Notes: generated from the sequence alone by a model not told the origin. Positions 1 through 11,668 are shown, counted from the stretch's first letter. The stretch is 64,000 nt of DNA from Moniliella sp. 'wahieum' (GCA_003971905.1 RSEE01000035.1:581694-645693); one strand, 5' to 3'. Numbers and translations are program-made.

Positions 1-1479
1 CAAACCCCCGCCCGGGGGGCAGCATCCAGCCAGCCGACCACGTGGAGCGCGCATGAAACATTTCAGCATGCGGGCTTCTGGCCGGCGTGCGATGCGTGAT
101 GCATAATGGGTGATGCACCCGGAGCTTACGTACGTGCGCACCAGCCGTCTGTGGCGTGGCTTCGGAATCGTGTCAAGCATGGCAGCCAATCCAAGTGCGG
201 GGGAGATGGCCGCAGTTGCGGCTGCCCTCAAGCTCCTCAAGGCTCAGGCTAAGTCCCACCACCACGGCGTGCTGCTTCGCTGCGTGCCGCTTGCCATCCC
301 CCGCCCATGCCACCCAGATGCCCAGGGCGTCCCGCTCTCCCACCTTCCACCCCAGTCCGAACCCAAAAGGCGCACGCTTCGTCCCCTTCTCAATCCCGCT
401 TCCCCCCGCCTGCCAACGCCCCACGGGCACACTAGGAAAATACGGGCACGTACGCGTGCGTTCATGCAACGTTCTCTGTCCCGCCGTACCCCATGCCGCC
501 TTCCCGACGACAACCTTACTCTTCTCCACCCGACACACACTGGGCCCGGATGCAACGGCAATCCGCCCCAGCTGGCATCCTCGCAGGAAACCCACAATGA
601 ATGTCTTTTTGTCATGACAGGGTACGAGGGTGCAAGTGATAGGGAAGTGGAAATCTGGCCGTTTAACCTTCAACTGTGTTTACTAGTAACTAGCCCGGCA
701 TAAATTCGCCCAGCCACATCGGCGAACCTTGTGACACGAGTAGCAAGAGGGTTATACCCGGTTGCCGACCGTGGCTACGCTGACATCCGTAGCCGAGCTG
801 GTGACCGCGACTCGGAACCGCGTGGCATTGTGGCCATCCCAAGAAGCGTGGGATCAACAAGTATGCCATCCATCTTCTACGCCCACAATTGGTTCGTCCT
901 GCCGATGCTGTACCCACCGTTGATCCGACTTTGCCCACAGGGCGCCGCTTTGGTGCAGGTTCACAGCTGCAACCTGGACTATGTACGGGAAGATCGAGAT
1001 GTGTGTCTCCCTCTCCCTCTCCTTCTCCCTCTCGGATGAGAACTGGAGTCCCGATGGTCCTCGAGGGTGGTGCAATCGCACTGGTGCAGCGGTGGTGGTC
1101 TAACCAAGCCAGGCAGCAACACCTACAGAGGAACATCAAGCCGCCAGTCGCCACCCGGGGTAGGCTGCGGAACAAGGAAACTAGAAGCGAGAAACAACGG
1201 AACTCCTACGTCTGAGGAGGGGCTGAAGGGACGTTCCGTCTCCCTCTCTCTCTTTCCTTCCTACCAAACTATAGGCTCCGCTGCATCCGTCATCGATCAT
1301 CCTCGAATTGAGATCATGCGGTTGAGGCCTGGACAGAGTTCAACTTGAACGCATTGCCAGAGGGAATTCCTTCTGGGGTTGCCACTCGTCATTTCGTTCT
1401 TCAGAGCCAAGCCGAGCAGGCTGTAACAGCAAAGTCAGGCCTCAAGGGAAAAGGGGAAAGAAAAGTACACGCAAAAAAA
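1..1479. other. intergenic, no gene recognised
   Basis: I see no protein with recognisable motifs on either strand; open frames here are short and of mixed composition. Bases 88-116 carry repeated GATGCGTGATGCA-like words, a motif that recurs in other intergenic parts of the window. A CT-rich tract (CTCTCCCTCTCC type) lies at 1002-1035 and another near 1238-1260. Confidence 0.5.
1473..1479 (-). terminator. Pol III T-run terminator of the tRNA-Val gene
   Basis: Seven consecutive A on the plus strand are seven T on the transcribed minus strand. They begin immediately after the discriminator base, as expected for RNA polymerase III termination. Confidence 0.75.
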
Positions 1480-1575
1480 TGACTGCGCCCGGGATCGAAC
1501 CGAGGACCTTATCCGATAACTACGGCACAGGGCCAATGTTAAGGATACGTGATAACCAACTAACACCACGCTGCC
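1480..1575 (-). tRNA. tRNA-Val (anticodon AAC) with an intron
   Basis: Read on the minus strand, the molecule starts GGCAGCGTGG and ends with a T arm (CTCGG, TTCGATC, CCGGG) and a 3' acceptor strand CGCAGTC plus discriminator A. A D arm (GTG/CAC) and an anticodon stem TATCC/GGATA are present. The anticodon loop reads TTAACA, giving anticodon AAC, and is interrupted after position 37 by an intron of about 20 nt, the canonical place. Overall it matches eukaryotic tRNA-Val, which begins GG...GTGGT and has the same T arm. Acceptor pair 4-69 is A-A, a mismatch; pair 2-71 is G-U. The mismatch may be a sequence error. A T-run (Pol III stop, seen as aaaaaaa on the plus strand) lies just 3' at 1473-1479, supporting a real gene. 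Confidence 0.88.
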
Positions 1576-2695
1576 ATCTGAACAGCACTGCTTGAAGCAA
1601 ACTTACAGGGTGGGCTAGTGGGGTTCTTGAAAAGACTCCACCAGATGCGGATTGGATGTTGGTAGTCGTCCACTTGTAGGACCGTGCCGTAGGGATGGCG
1701 GTGGGCGGGTTGTTTGGGGTGTTTGAAACTGATGGCGTTTTCTTGCGGTTGGTTCCTAGCACCGAATGAGGCTGTCAAGCTAGGTATACGTATTGTTTTG
1801 GTTTATCAACAGTAGCTGGTGGTAGAGAAGCATGCGAGTTGTTGTGGGGATATAGGGTCTTGAGGCCCTGAGCCGGCTGCGGCCCCTGAAGCATCTGATG
1901 CATGATGCTTGATGGGCCCCTGGCGCAAGGCGGATTCTCGCAGGCTCATCTCATTAACATTGGCGCACGCCGCCTCTGGATCCGATCGCCAACAGATCAA
2001 CGCACATCGGATGAAAACGATGGCTCGGATCCATCGAATCCCTAGTGGCCCAGTCCGAGTCATCGATCATTGCATCATCGACGTGCACATGCCATCTGAG
2101 CTGCGCATCTTCTCGCATGTCAGTAACTCTTCACTTCTCAGTATGGATTGGACGCTTACTTTACCGTCTAAGTTGGGCCTGGTTGGGCTCAGCGCCCCAA
2201 GGCGGGCTGAGCTGTTGAGGCTGTAGGTATATACGAGGAGGGAGCTGAGCGGCTGCACGAGTGCGTCTCTTGAGCAGCGCTGAGCTGAGCGCGCGAAATC
2301 TCTCCGCCTCGTCCCTGGGGCCCCTGGGGGGTTGGGGGGTGGCGGCGTGTCGACTGGTCAGGGTGCTGGCGTGGGAGCCGGGAGGGACAGGCGCTGAATA
2401 TGGAATGGTGGACGCATCGTTGAGCTGATGAACGTGGGCGTTGACGCGGTCCACGCTGAGCCAGCGCTCAGCCCCAGCGCTGCTGAGGCTCAGCGCTCCC
2501 TTCGGTGGGCGCCACCCGAAGCGGGAAGACGGGAGACCTCGCTTAAGTGGGCAAGCGAACCGGGGGCAGGCGCGCACGGCGCCAGTGCCTGCCCACTGTC
2601 GCCCCTTGCCCGACGCGCCCCGGATGTGCGCCGCCGCATTGCGGGCGGCGTTTTTAATTGGCTGGAGTCGATGTGCATGATGCTTGCTATATGAG
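1576..2695. other. intergenic with palindromic GCGCTCAGC words
   Basis: No gene is recognised. Between 2446 and 2505 the sequence alternates CTGAGC and GCTCAG around AGCGCT cores, giving several overlapping inverted repeats. GATGCATGATGC occurs at 1898-1910 and ATCGATCATTGCATCATCGA near 2062-2082. This stretch is the 5' flank of the RhoGEF gene. Confidence 0.45.
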
Positions 2696-5600
2696 ATGGC
2701 GAGCACAAGCAACCCATCCGACGGGAGCAGCCCCCTCTAGCACCACCCCCGCCGCCCTCCGTCTCGCCATCGCCATCTCCCGCGCCATCCCACCTCCATC
2801 TCCGTCGCCTCTGGTCCTCCACCCGCCTCGCCTCCACCCTCATCCGCGCCACCGCCTCCCGTAACCCTGTGATATCCGTGTGCTCTCGGCGGCCGTCATG
2901 AGCACCGTCCCCCGCTCCCTCCCCGCCCCGCCCCCCTTCACCTCCTCCCCCGCCCCCGTCTCCGCCCCGCCCCGCCGCCACCCCTACGTAGTCCCTGCCC
3001 CCGTCCCGCCCCCGCCGTGCTCTCCGCCACCTGGCCCGCAGCCGCACCCCCATCGAGGGCCGCCCCCTTCTTCCCTCACGCGACAAGCGCCGCAGCCGAT
3101 CAGTCAACGACCTCTTCGCCACCCACCCAGACTATGGCCGTAGCACCCATACTGGCCATGGCCTTGGCTACCCCCACGCTGTTCAGGGCCTAGGCTTGTC
3201 TTTTGAGCCTAGCGCGAGTGCGCCCGCCCACGACTACTTCTCTTGGGTTTACCCGTCCCGCCCCACGTCTACCTCATCGCCAATTCTCTCGAGAGTGCCG
3301 CTTCTCAACTAGCAGCCGCGGACGGCCCTGTCACTCATCTCCTCCTAGGTTCCATTCCCAGCCCAGTCCAGTTGACCCTTTACTCCAAGAGCACTTGCCC
3401 CGGTTGGCACCTAGCTTACTGTGCGTCCTCTCTGTTGCTCTGCAAATGTTGTGCACTTTTTTTCCTGACTGATTCATTCGTGCAGCGTTCTCAAGATAGA
3501 CAACTGTCAGCTTACGTTCTGCCGGCTGGCCTAGAGCTGTGTACCAAGTGGAGGAACTGGACATTTCGCGCAACCCACTTGGAGAGTCACTTCCTCCTTG
3601 TATCGCCCGCCTCACCAGCCTACGAGTCCTCCTTGCTGACCAGCTCGGTCTTACCGCGTTCCCGCCCTGGCTGATATGGGGGCTCGCTTACCGTTCTTTC
3701 CGTCCGGCAGAACTCCTTGGACCATTTCCCTCGTCGCTCCACAAGCTTGTCCGCCTTGAGCGCCTCACGATCGAGAACAATCCCTGGTCTCCTACCTGGA
3801 CCCCGCTCCTGACGGCCATCATCAACGCTCCACCCCAAAAGGTGGGGGCATCGCTAGAAACCCAGTCTTCGGCTACGTGCCAGTGCGTACGACGATGATG
3901 AAGAAGACCTCATCAGTTCCACCGCTGGCACACCGACCAAATCGCCCCCAACAGGCATTCTAGCGGCATTACGAGCATCTAACATTGGTGAGGTCAAAGC
4001 GTCTCAAGGCGTCGCAGCTCCATTGCCCTGCATGGGCTGGGTACCCGTAGAGCCTCTCAGCCGGCTTCAGGGCCACCTACCTCGGCCTCGTCGGCACCCA
4101 AATCGAAAAACAGTGGCCGTCACTCTTTTGGATCGGCCGATGCGCGCTCCGACCGATCCAAGTGGAGCTTTTCCCTTCACCGTAGTAAAGGGTTCAAGTT
4201 CGAGCAACCAAGCAAGCAATTTTCCTCCCACGTAACTTGTCGGGCACCTTCAAGCCTCTCCGCCCTCCTGAATCTGACACGTCCCCTTCTCCTTCAACCT
4301 CGGCCACAGGTCCCCTCACCCCGCTCGACATTCGGCGTTTTCTGGTATCAACTTTTGGAGAGCCTATCGTCAGGCGTCCAGTCTCCCTCGCCTGGCCACC
4401 TGCCCTGGGCTCGCCTTCAGCCTTTCGTCCTGGCGGGGCCGACCATCCATCGTTAGCAGCACCCTATCATACCTCTCTCTCGCTCCCGGTGCGTCTCCGT
4501 GCACAACCGAAACGCTTCTTCTTCGTCAGTTGATTGGACTCATCGCCAGGCAGTGGAGCACCGCATCGGACATTAAGCATCTACTTGCGTCCTTACGTGA
4601 CATGCATGACCTTGAGGTCGCAGAGGCTGCGTACCAGGCGTCCGCCACTACCCCTTTTTCCACATTGGCACGCACCTACCCGATCACCTCTGCCGGGGAA
4701 GGGCCGGGGTCCCAAGTCGGCATGCGCCTCGGTGCCAGATATCAAAAGCATGGAGACCCCAGCTCAGACGGCGGATCATCAAGAGATTGTTTCGTCGGAA
4801 GAGTCGTACGTAGGGAGCGTTGCAGGAGTTTATCGATGTGTATGTCGCTGCAGCAGAGCAGTTTGACCCTACAACCTCGGCCCCCACCGTTCCTTTGGTG
4901 GAACAACGGATCGTGTTTGGCAACATCCCTGCCCTCATTCACCTCCACACCAACTCTTTCTTGCCTGCGCTCCAAGCTGCTGCACGGGCAGAGGAGGAAC
5001 CGGAATCGGGCTTGCCCGATGCAGTGGACCGCATTGCCGAGGTATTCTTGGTTCATTCGGCCTTTTTCCGCATGTACACGGCCTACATCAACAATTGTGA
5101 CTTGGCGCAGCAGCTGGTGGCTCTATGGGAAGGCGTCGTTGTCCCGCCAGGGATTGAGGCAAGACTGGCCGCACGCCTCCACACGGCGCCAGCGCCATGT
5201 CTACTCCCCGTGTCTTCGCACAGTGCGTCTGCATCGGCGGCCGGGTCAGATTTTTCAGTAGAGAGCGACATGATCCAGCGGGCGTCCGCAGTCAAGCCTG
5301 CCGCCTCGCTGGTTGGAGGCAAAGCGGGACCCCCTCGCGAGCTGGCAGTGTGGGGAGGGTGTGCTGTCCAAGTCGGCACGTAAGGCTCGACAAAAGTACC
5401 TTCGCAAATGCGCCCAAGATCCACGCCGATCCCACATGTCCATCGAGTCGTACTTGATGCTTCCAGTCCAACGCGTCCCACGTTATCGTCTTTTGCTTGA
5501 GGCCTTGGTCAAAGCCACTCCGCCTCCTCGCATTGATCCGGTAGAACGCGGAATGCCAGCGATGGGTCACGCCCTGAAAATCGTAGCCCACCACATGAAC

Positions 5601-6581
5601 CTGTGCTTCCCTCTGGGGGGTCAACCTTCCCTCCCACGAGGGAGTGCCGCTTCTGTGGCGGAGCCCCAGCGTGGCTCGATCCGAGGCACGCGGGCCCTGC
5701 TCGTCTAGGCCAGAGGAAGCTCCTTCTGATTCGAGATCCACGGCAAACCAAGCCAGCGATGCCATGTCCAATCCGTTGGCGACTGAGCCCATGTCCCCGA
5801 TGGTGAATTCGCAGCCACCGGTCGCCCATCCCCGCCATACGGCCAACAGCCGGTTGGATGAGGCACTGGTTCAGATTTGTGAACTAGCGCACATGATCAA
5901 CGAGTCAAAGCGCAGAGCTGAGCAGGATCGGCGCCTGTTGAGTGGCAAGCACGGATCGCTGGCTCCTTTCCCTCCCCTTTGGTCCAACCCCATCGTCGAC
6001 TGGTCCGAGACGGGGTGGTGATGCTGCGCAAAATTGTGCGTCTCTCCTCGGAACGGGGCAACCACGGTTCGGATCCGGTCAAGAACGTACCGACATTGCA
6101 GCAAACCGTTGTGGAGGAACCAGTGGTGTTGCTCCTCTGCACTGACCTTGCTGTCTTTCTCACTGCTCCTCCTGATTTTCTCCCTCTTCTCCGTGCAGCG
6201 GGGCAAGAGGCCGCCGCCCACGCAGCTATGATGGAGGCCGTGGCAGCGTCCACCTGCACCTCGCCCGACGCTTCCATCGAGATGCGATGGGAGTCCGATG
6301 GTCTGCGCAGTGCGGGCGCACCCGCACGACCTCCGCCGCCCGACTCGGCGGGCCCACTGCTCCATGTTGAGCCCATGCTGTTGCTCGAGCCATTTGCCAT
6401 CTTGCGCCGGTGGCCCGGTGGCACCGGTCCCGCGTCCGCCATGCAGATGCAGGGCACCACGGTCGAACGCGTAGATGCAACCACGTTGCGCATCATGGAC
6501 CACACCAAGCTTCTCTACCTTTCCGCCCAGTCCCCCGGCGATGCCGAGGCTTGGATTGCTGCCCTAGGCCAGGCCAACTGA
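2696..6581 (+). CDS. leucine-rich repeat Rho guanine-nucleotide exchange factor (LRR-DH-PH)
   Basis: Probably activates a Rho-family GTPase by nucleotide exchange. In order: a Ser/Pro/Arg-rich N-terminus (3001-3318, RRSRSVNDLF); leucine-rich repeats at about 3490-3835 (DNCQLT, EELDISRNPL, LTSLRVLLADQ, LERLTIENNP); a low-complexity linker (3880-4530); a DH domain from about 4780 (EIVSSEESYVG, then QEFIDVYVAAAEQF, VFGNIPAL, MYTAYINNC) to 5600, including the diagnostic LPVQRVPRYRLLLEALVK signature at 5459-5512; and a PH-like domain at about 6000-6578 that ends with DAEAWIAALGQAN and stop TGA. Coding passes between frames many times; some joins are introns, others look like missing bases. The start is not settled: I chose ATG 2696 (MASTSNPSDG), with ATG 2898 as the alternative. 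The LRR-plus-DH-PH combination is, to my knowledge, found in fungi; the exact orthologue is not named here. Confidence 0.8.
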
Positions 6582-8203
6582 TCAACTGATCACGCTCCTC
6601 TCCTTCCCCGCTGGCCCTCCCAAATTCGCTGTGCTGGGCCACACCGATACCGCCTTCTCCTCCACGCATTCCCTATGACACATTACCCCTTTTCACGTAT
6701 ACCCCCCCTTCCCGTCTCTATTCCCCATGTTTCACCACGCATGACCTGCACGTTGCGCCTGCTTCGGCCCTACCTCTCTGACGCCATATCCTTCTTCCCT
6801 CTTCCTGCGTCCTGCCCCCCCCCGTCCAGCTGCGCGAACCTCGCTTCATCCCATTTTGTACTTCGTTATGATGCGCTCTGCTTGCTCGGCCGGCACTGAT
6901 GGTGCTGAGCCGTGGGGCCGGCAGTTTGAATTCCCCCCTCTCTCTTTCTCTTCTCTGTGGTCTTTGGTCTTTGGTCTTTTGGGTTTGGTAACGCGTCCCT
7001 CCCTAGCCTCTTGCCCTGCCTGAAGTTGTTGAGCGTGCTAGCGATGGGTGCCACTGGACAAGTGCCAACGCAAACGCAAACGCAAACGCATGGGCAAGCG
7101 CAAGGGCAGGGGGGAAAGGGACCAAGCAAAGATAAGATAAGATACGATAAGAACTGTCTTTCTGCTTCTCCTTGTTCGGCTTGGCCGACCCGCACTGGAT
7201 GTGGGCATGGTCCAGCGTTCCATTTGAGATAGACGTCGGGCGCTGGTGTGGTCGCTCAGCGCATGTCACATGTCGTACCGGTCGAGTGCATCGTAGTCTC
7301 CGCGGATGGTTGCGCCTGTGCCCTCAGGTTGGTGCTCTTGCCCCCCACTGCCGTGACGACAGCTACGAAGGTCCAGCGTGACGGTACCCTCAAGCTGCGT
7401 GGGATGATGTAGCCAATGGTTCATGCACATGTATCCCCCCTCTTTGGCGGTTGGCAGGCGTCACGCATCGTACACGTCGGGTCACATTGACTGTGCGGTC
7501 GCTCCTCCGACGCGATGAACCTCTGTTACTCAGTTGTGCTGATACCCCTGGCGAGCATTCTGTCAAATGAATGTCATCAAAACGTTATTAACACTGCAGT
7601 TGCATGTAGCCTGTCCATGCACCTCTCTTGGCATTCAATCAGCAACGCCCTGACCAACGGGCCACAATCACTTGGTCCCGAGCGACTAGATACCTAGCGA
7701 GGGATGTGGGCATAGTTGCATTGTGTGTCCCAGTTGGCAAAGAAGGATCGAAACGAAGTGCCGTGGGCCGGAGAGGGACGTGAAGACGAGGAAGAGCGTA
7801 ATTGCAGCACAGCCACATTCCACTCTTTTACTCTTTTCCACCCTCGCATTCTCCTCTGCCACTTCGTATCACACCCACTCCCCCACGCCCGTTCATATAA
7901 CCCGTCTTAGGGGTATACCGCGTGCTCTCCCGTTGGGACCACACCTACTCGATCCCTCGTCCGCACCACCGTCTCGGTCCGCGCTGGTGCACCCTACCCT
8001 ACGTGGTCCGTGTTTCCCCCCTCGGGTTGGCCGAGCTCAAGAGCTCGGATCAAGCCCCCAGCCCCGCTGGTCCAAGGCGTATGAACTCCCCCCCCCCCCT
8101 TTCCTCCAACGATGGGATGTGGCGTGCCGAGAGCGGGTATAGTATCATTGCGTTTTGCACGGTTTGCAGCCCCCCAGTGGGGCAGCGACCAAGCGGACTA
8201 GGT
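6582..8203. other. intergenic, simple-sequence tracts only
   Basis: No gene is recognised. CAAACG is iterated at about 7067-7090, followed by CAAGGG-like words and an AGATAAGATA tract near 7131-7150. This stretch separates the stop of the RhoGEF gene from the convergent stop of Med21. Confidence 0.45.
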
Positions 8204-9085
8204 CTAGCCTTCCTCCCCGTCCCACGCATCCACCGTACGTTTCTGCTGGGCGGCCTGGACGCGCATCCGCTGCTGTTCGCCCCAGAGGAGTTGCAGTAGC
8301 TGGTCCACCTCCTGCTGCAGGCTTGCTAGCAAGGGTTAAGGCAAGGCGGGCAGGTCAGCGCGGCACACAAGGCAACAAGGCAACAAGGCAACAAGGCAAC
8401 AAGGCAAGGCAACAAGGCAACAAGGCAACAAGGCAACAAGGCAACAAGGCAACAAGGCAACAAGGCGCCCCTAACCGGACCCAAGAACCAAAAACCAAAA
8501 ACCAAAAACCAAAAACCAGGAGAGGACGTACTCGCTTCTCGTACCGCCTCGGCATACTCTTCGTTGGCCTTGCGCATCTCGGACTGCAAGTGGGCCAAGC
8601 GCTGGGCTTGGCCGTGGGTCTGCACATCGTACGCCGGTACATGCTCAATCAACCTCCGTACCGTCGTCGCTTGCCTTACCAAGTCCGCTACCAACTCCTC
8701 AATGCTCGTCGCCATCGTCGCTTCGTCCACCAAGATTGTCGCGGCCGTCGCGCCGAGCATGCTCAGCGGCGCATCGCTCCGCGTCGCCACATGCGGTGCT
8801 TTGCGCGTCAAATACGCCACTGTCGACCCCACAATTTGTAACAGCAAATCTAACGCTGCCTCGAGCTGCGTGAGCGGATCGGAACCCGCTTCCCCTGGCC
8901 CCGCCGACGCGGCTGGCGCAGGGGGCGTGGCAGCCGGGACCGAAGCAGGCGCCGAAGCAGGCGCAGACGCAGACGCAGACGCAGGCGTAGGCGTCGGGGC
9001 TGGTACAGGCGCGCGGCGGATGTGGAGTTGGGGAGGGGGACGGCAGCGCGTGGGGCGTGCCAGCTGCCGACGCCGACATGGCCAT
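8204..9085 (-). CDS. MED21: Mediator complex subunit 21 (Srb7)
   Basis: Subunit of the middle module of Mediator, bridging gene-specific factors and RNA polymerase II in the nucleus. Exon 1 encodes the family start region (DPLTQLEAALDLLLQ), the linker, and the helical core (ATSIEELVADLVRQA, then LAHLQSEMRKANEEYAEAV). An intron at 8326-8531 (donor GTACGT, acceptor TAG) precedes exon 2 (SLQQEVDQLLQLLWGEQQRM) and the stop at 8204-8206. Joining the exons preserves the coiled-coil register, which supports the intron. Odd points: the intron is filled with a GGCAACAA minisatellite, and about 60 residues of Ala/Pro-rich sequence precede the usual family N-terminus. The first Met is uncertain (ATG 9085 or 9079 need a frame change near 9010; an upstream exon is possible). 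Confidence 0.82.
8371..8517. repeat. GGCAACAA minisatellite and AACCAAA tract inside the Med21 intron
   Basis: About a dozen 8-bp units GGCAACAA run head to tail from 8371 to about 8466, with one shortened unit near 8403-8408. They are followed at 8487-8517 by four 7-bp AACCAAA-type units. Both lie wholly within the 206-nt intron. Confidence 0.9.
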
Positions 9086-9540
9086 GGCCTCCGAGCTCGT
9101 CCGCCTCGTGCGCTCGCTCGTGTGTTGTCCGGTCGGGACGCCGCCGACGGCGGTTACGTCAGCGCCGCGTCTCCCCGCCGGATGGGATGGGATGGGGTGG
9201 TGTGGCGGACGGGTGATGGGTGGTGGGTGATGCTGCAGGCGTGCTGGTTTGAAGCGTTGGCTGTTTCAGCGGTAGTACGTTAGGCGTTAGCTTGAATGGG
9301 GCGTACGTGCGCGCTGCTCTGCTCACGCGCTCACGCTGCGCCACTTGGCCGCGTGGCGGTAAAAGCGCAACCGAGCGCACCGAACCAACCACACTTTCAC
9401 GTCCCCGCCGCGTCTGGTGCGCTCAGCAGCAGCTGGTTCGGTTGCTGCTTAGATTCAGACCTTCCTCAGCGTTCCTGGTCGCTGGGCCTCTCCTGCCGCT
9501 TCCACGTGGTACGTTGCCCAGTCGCCCCCACGCTTGCCCG

Positions 9541-9547
9541 TATAAAG
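9541..9547 (+). promoter_or_regulatory. TATA box of the epoxide hydrolase gene
   Basis: TATAAAG lies 55 bases upstream of the ATG at 9596, a typical TATA-to-start distance for a short fungal 5' leader. The 9086-9540 segment shared with the divergent Med21 gene holds no other gene that I recognise. Confidence 0.6.
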
Positions 9548-9595
9548 GCCCCCTCGGCACCCCTCCCGTGCCGCCCCCCACATCACCCGCCCAGC

Positions 9596-11272
9596 ATGCC
9601 CGCCGTCCCCCCCGTCACCGACGCCAGCAAGGCTGCCCTTGCCGATCCGGTCCCGGCCATCTCCCAAATCACCCCCTTCACCCCTGCCATCAACCAGCCC
9701 GCCCTGGTCAGCGACTTGCGCGCCCGCCTCGCCGCTGCCCACGCTCGCTTTGCCCGCCCCTCTGCCTCGCCCGGCCAGGCGGATGGTGTCCATACGCCCT
9801 GGTCCCCCCTGCCGGCCGACACGGATGCCGGCCAGCAAACGTTCACGCCCGACGTCATGGCCCGTCTCTTGGACCAGTGGCAGCACCTCGATCTGGATGC
9901 GTTCCAAGCGCGCCTCACCACTTTGACCACTTTGTCGCCACCATTGACTGGTGCCGTCTCCACTTTATCCACAAACCTTCCTCTCGCCCCGACGCCATCC
10001 CCCTGCTTCTCCTTCACGGATGGCCCGGCAGCGTATGGGAATTTGCCGACGTGATTGACGAGTTGGCTGAGCCCGGTGCGTGGTATCTCCCTCTCCTCTC
10101 CCTTTTTGTTGGCTTGCGGGCTGCTTTGGATGGCCGCTGGGCCAGAGCTGACTCGCGTTCGCTTGGCCGCTCGCAGCGTCCGAGGAGGACCAAGCGTTCC
10201 ATGTGGTGGTCCCCTCGCTGCCAGGCTTCTTGTGGAGCTCGCCGCCGCCCTCGACGGCGCACTACATTGGGGACGTGTACGGCTACTGCCGCATTCTGAA
10301 CGCGTTGATGCTTGGGCTGGGGTACGGGCCAGGTCAGGCCAAGTGGTCCGGGTATGCAGTGCAAGGCGGAGACTGGGGATCGGTGCATGCGCGCGTCGTC
10401 GCCTCCATCCCCGGATCGGCCGTGCGCGCCGTGCACCTCAACTTTTGTCCCACCACGCGCCCGGGCTGGACAGGCGCACTGTCGAAGCTCGTGTTCGACA
10501 ACCTGTCCCCAGCCTGGCGCCTGGCCTTGGCCAAGCGCAGTGGCTCCCCGCCTTGCTCAAGTTGGTCCAACAGGTACGTTCAGGTGGCCCTTTGCGTTGC
10601 GCGCCTCGCTGGAGGAGTGCCGTGGGCGCCAGCTAACTATCTATTCTCCTCGCGTCCGCTTGGCTAGGCGACGGCATATGACGTCGAAGGAGTGTACTAC
10701 CGAATGCAGGGCTACCGCCCGGCTCAGTTGATGTACGGCATGCTCGATTCGCCAGCCGGGTTGCTGGGGTACATTGGTCCGCTCATGACCCACTGGGTCA
10801 CTGCCGACCCTCTGAGCACGAGTGGGGAGAGCAAGGAGGGCCTGTCCATGGACAAGGTCTTGGAGTTGATCACGCTGTACTGGATGAGCGGGTGCATAGC
10901 CACTTCATTTTTGCCGTATGCGGTCAACTACCCGTTCCCGCACTACCTCGTCCAACCTGACTTGTACATCCACCAGCCCTTTGGCTACTCGCAGTTCCCG
11001 ACGAACTCATCTCGCCCCCGATCGGCTGGATTGGCCAAACGGGTCGCCTCACCTGGGCCGTCAAGGCCGACAAGGCCGGCCACTTTCCCCACATCGAGGC
11101 ACCGGCCCTCTTCCTCGCTCACTTGCGCCAGGCCTTCTCTCCCTCCGGCACGGCCGTCGACACGAGCGCGGCGGGCGAACCGCTGGTGCCGCCCAAGGGC
11201 GGACTATGGGACGAGGAGCGGCCAAAGCCACTGCGTAGGTACGAAATCCAAGTGAGAGTTGTAAGTGAGTAG
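9596..11272 (+). CDS. epoxide hydrolase, alpha/beta fold with N-terminal EHN domain
   Basis: Likely opens epoxides to vicinal diols through an alkyl-enzyme ester. The start ATG (MPAVPPVTDASK) sits 55 nt after a TATA box. An EHN-type N-terminus (DLRARLAAAHARFARP, LDQWQHLDLDAFQARL) leads to FVATIDWCRLHFIHKPSS and the oxyanion motif HGWPGS. The nucleophile Asp is in VQGGDWGS (about 10362-10385) and the catalytic His in GHFPHIEAP (about 11078-11103). Introns are at 10076-10176 (GTGCG...CAG) and 10574-10667 (GTACGT...TAG). Three single-base losses break the frame near 9923, 10540 and 10997; inserting one base at each restores family motifs, so I regard them as base-calling errors. If they are genuine, this is a pseudogene. 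Confidence 0.88.
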
Positions 11273-11668
11273 TAGTGAGACTTGACTTTCCGTCCCCCCG
11301 CCCTCCTCCTTCTCCTTTGGCTGCCCAACTGAGCCAAAACAGACCACGAGGGCAATTGCCTGGCCCGGTCACTAGCACTAGCCACTTTTCCCCTCTGTCC
11401 ATGCCTCCCCCCTTACCTCCTGTCCCACTAATGTACACGCGGTTGGCTTGGTTTGGCTTCCCTTTCGTTAGTCGTAGGGACCTGAGTACCTGAGTGTAGA
11501 CCGCCAGCCAGGGCCTTCGTTCCTCGTTTCCCGTGCCTATCTTAACCCTACGTGGCGTGTGCGCCCACACGCAGTCCAACCATGGGGGAGGGGATGAACT
11601 GTATGCGTGGGCTGCGGGCGCGGGAGAGTGAGCGACCAACCATCTAAGCACCCAGGATTACTGACTTG
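11273..11668. other. short convergent intergenic region
   Basis: A 396-nt spacer between the convergent stops of the epoxide hydrolase and the small 73-aa gene. Nothing is recognised beyond pyrimidine-rich stretches on the plus strand. Confidence 0.5.

Noticed and set aside
2880-3143. Proline-rich 87-residue frame as a separate gene
   Set aside because: It overlaps the RhoGEF N-terminal exon read in another frame; composition reflects a CCG/CCC-rich tract.
8326-8700. Long minus-strand frame of Leu/Cys repeats (LLPCCLVAL) as a membrane protein
   Set aside because: It is translation of the GGCAACAA minisatellite within the Med21 intron.
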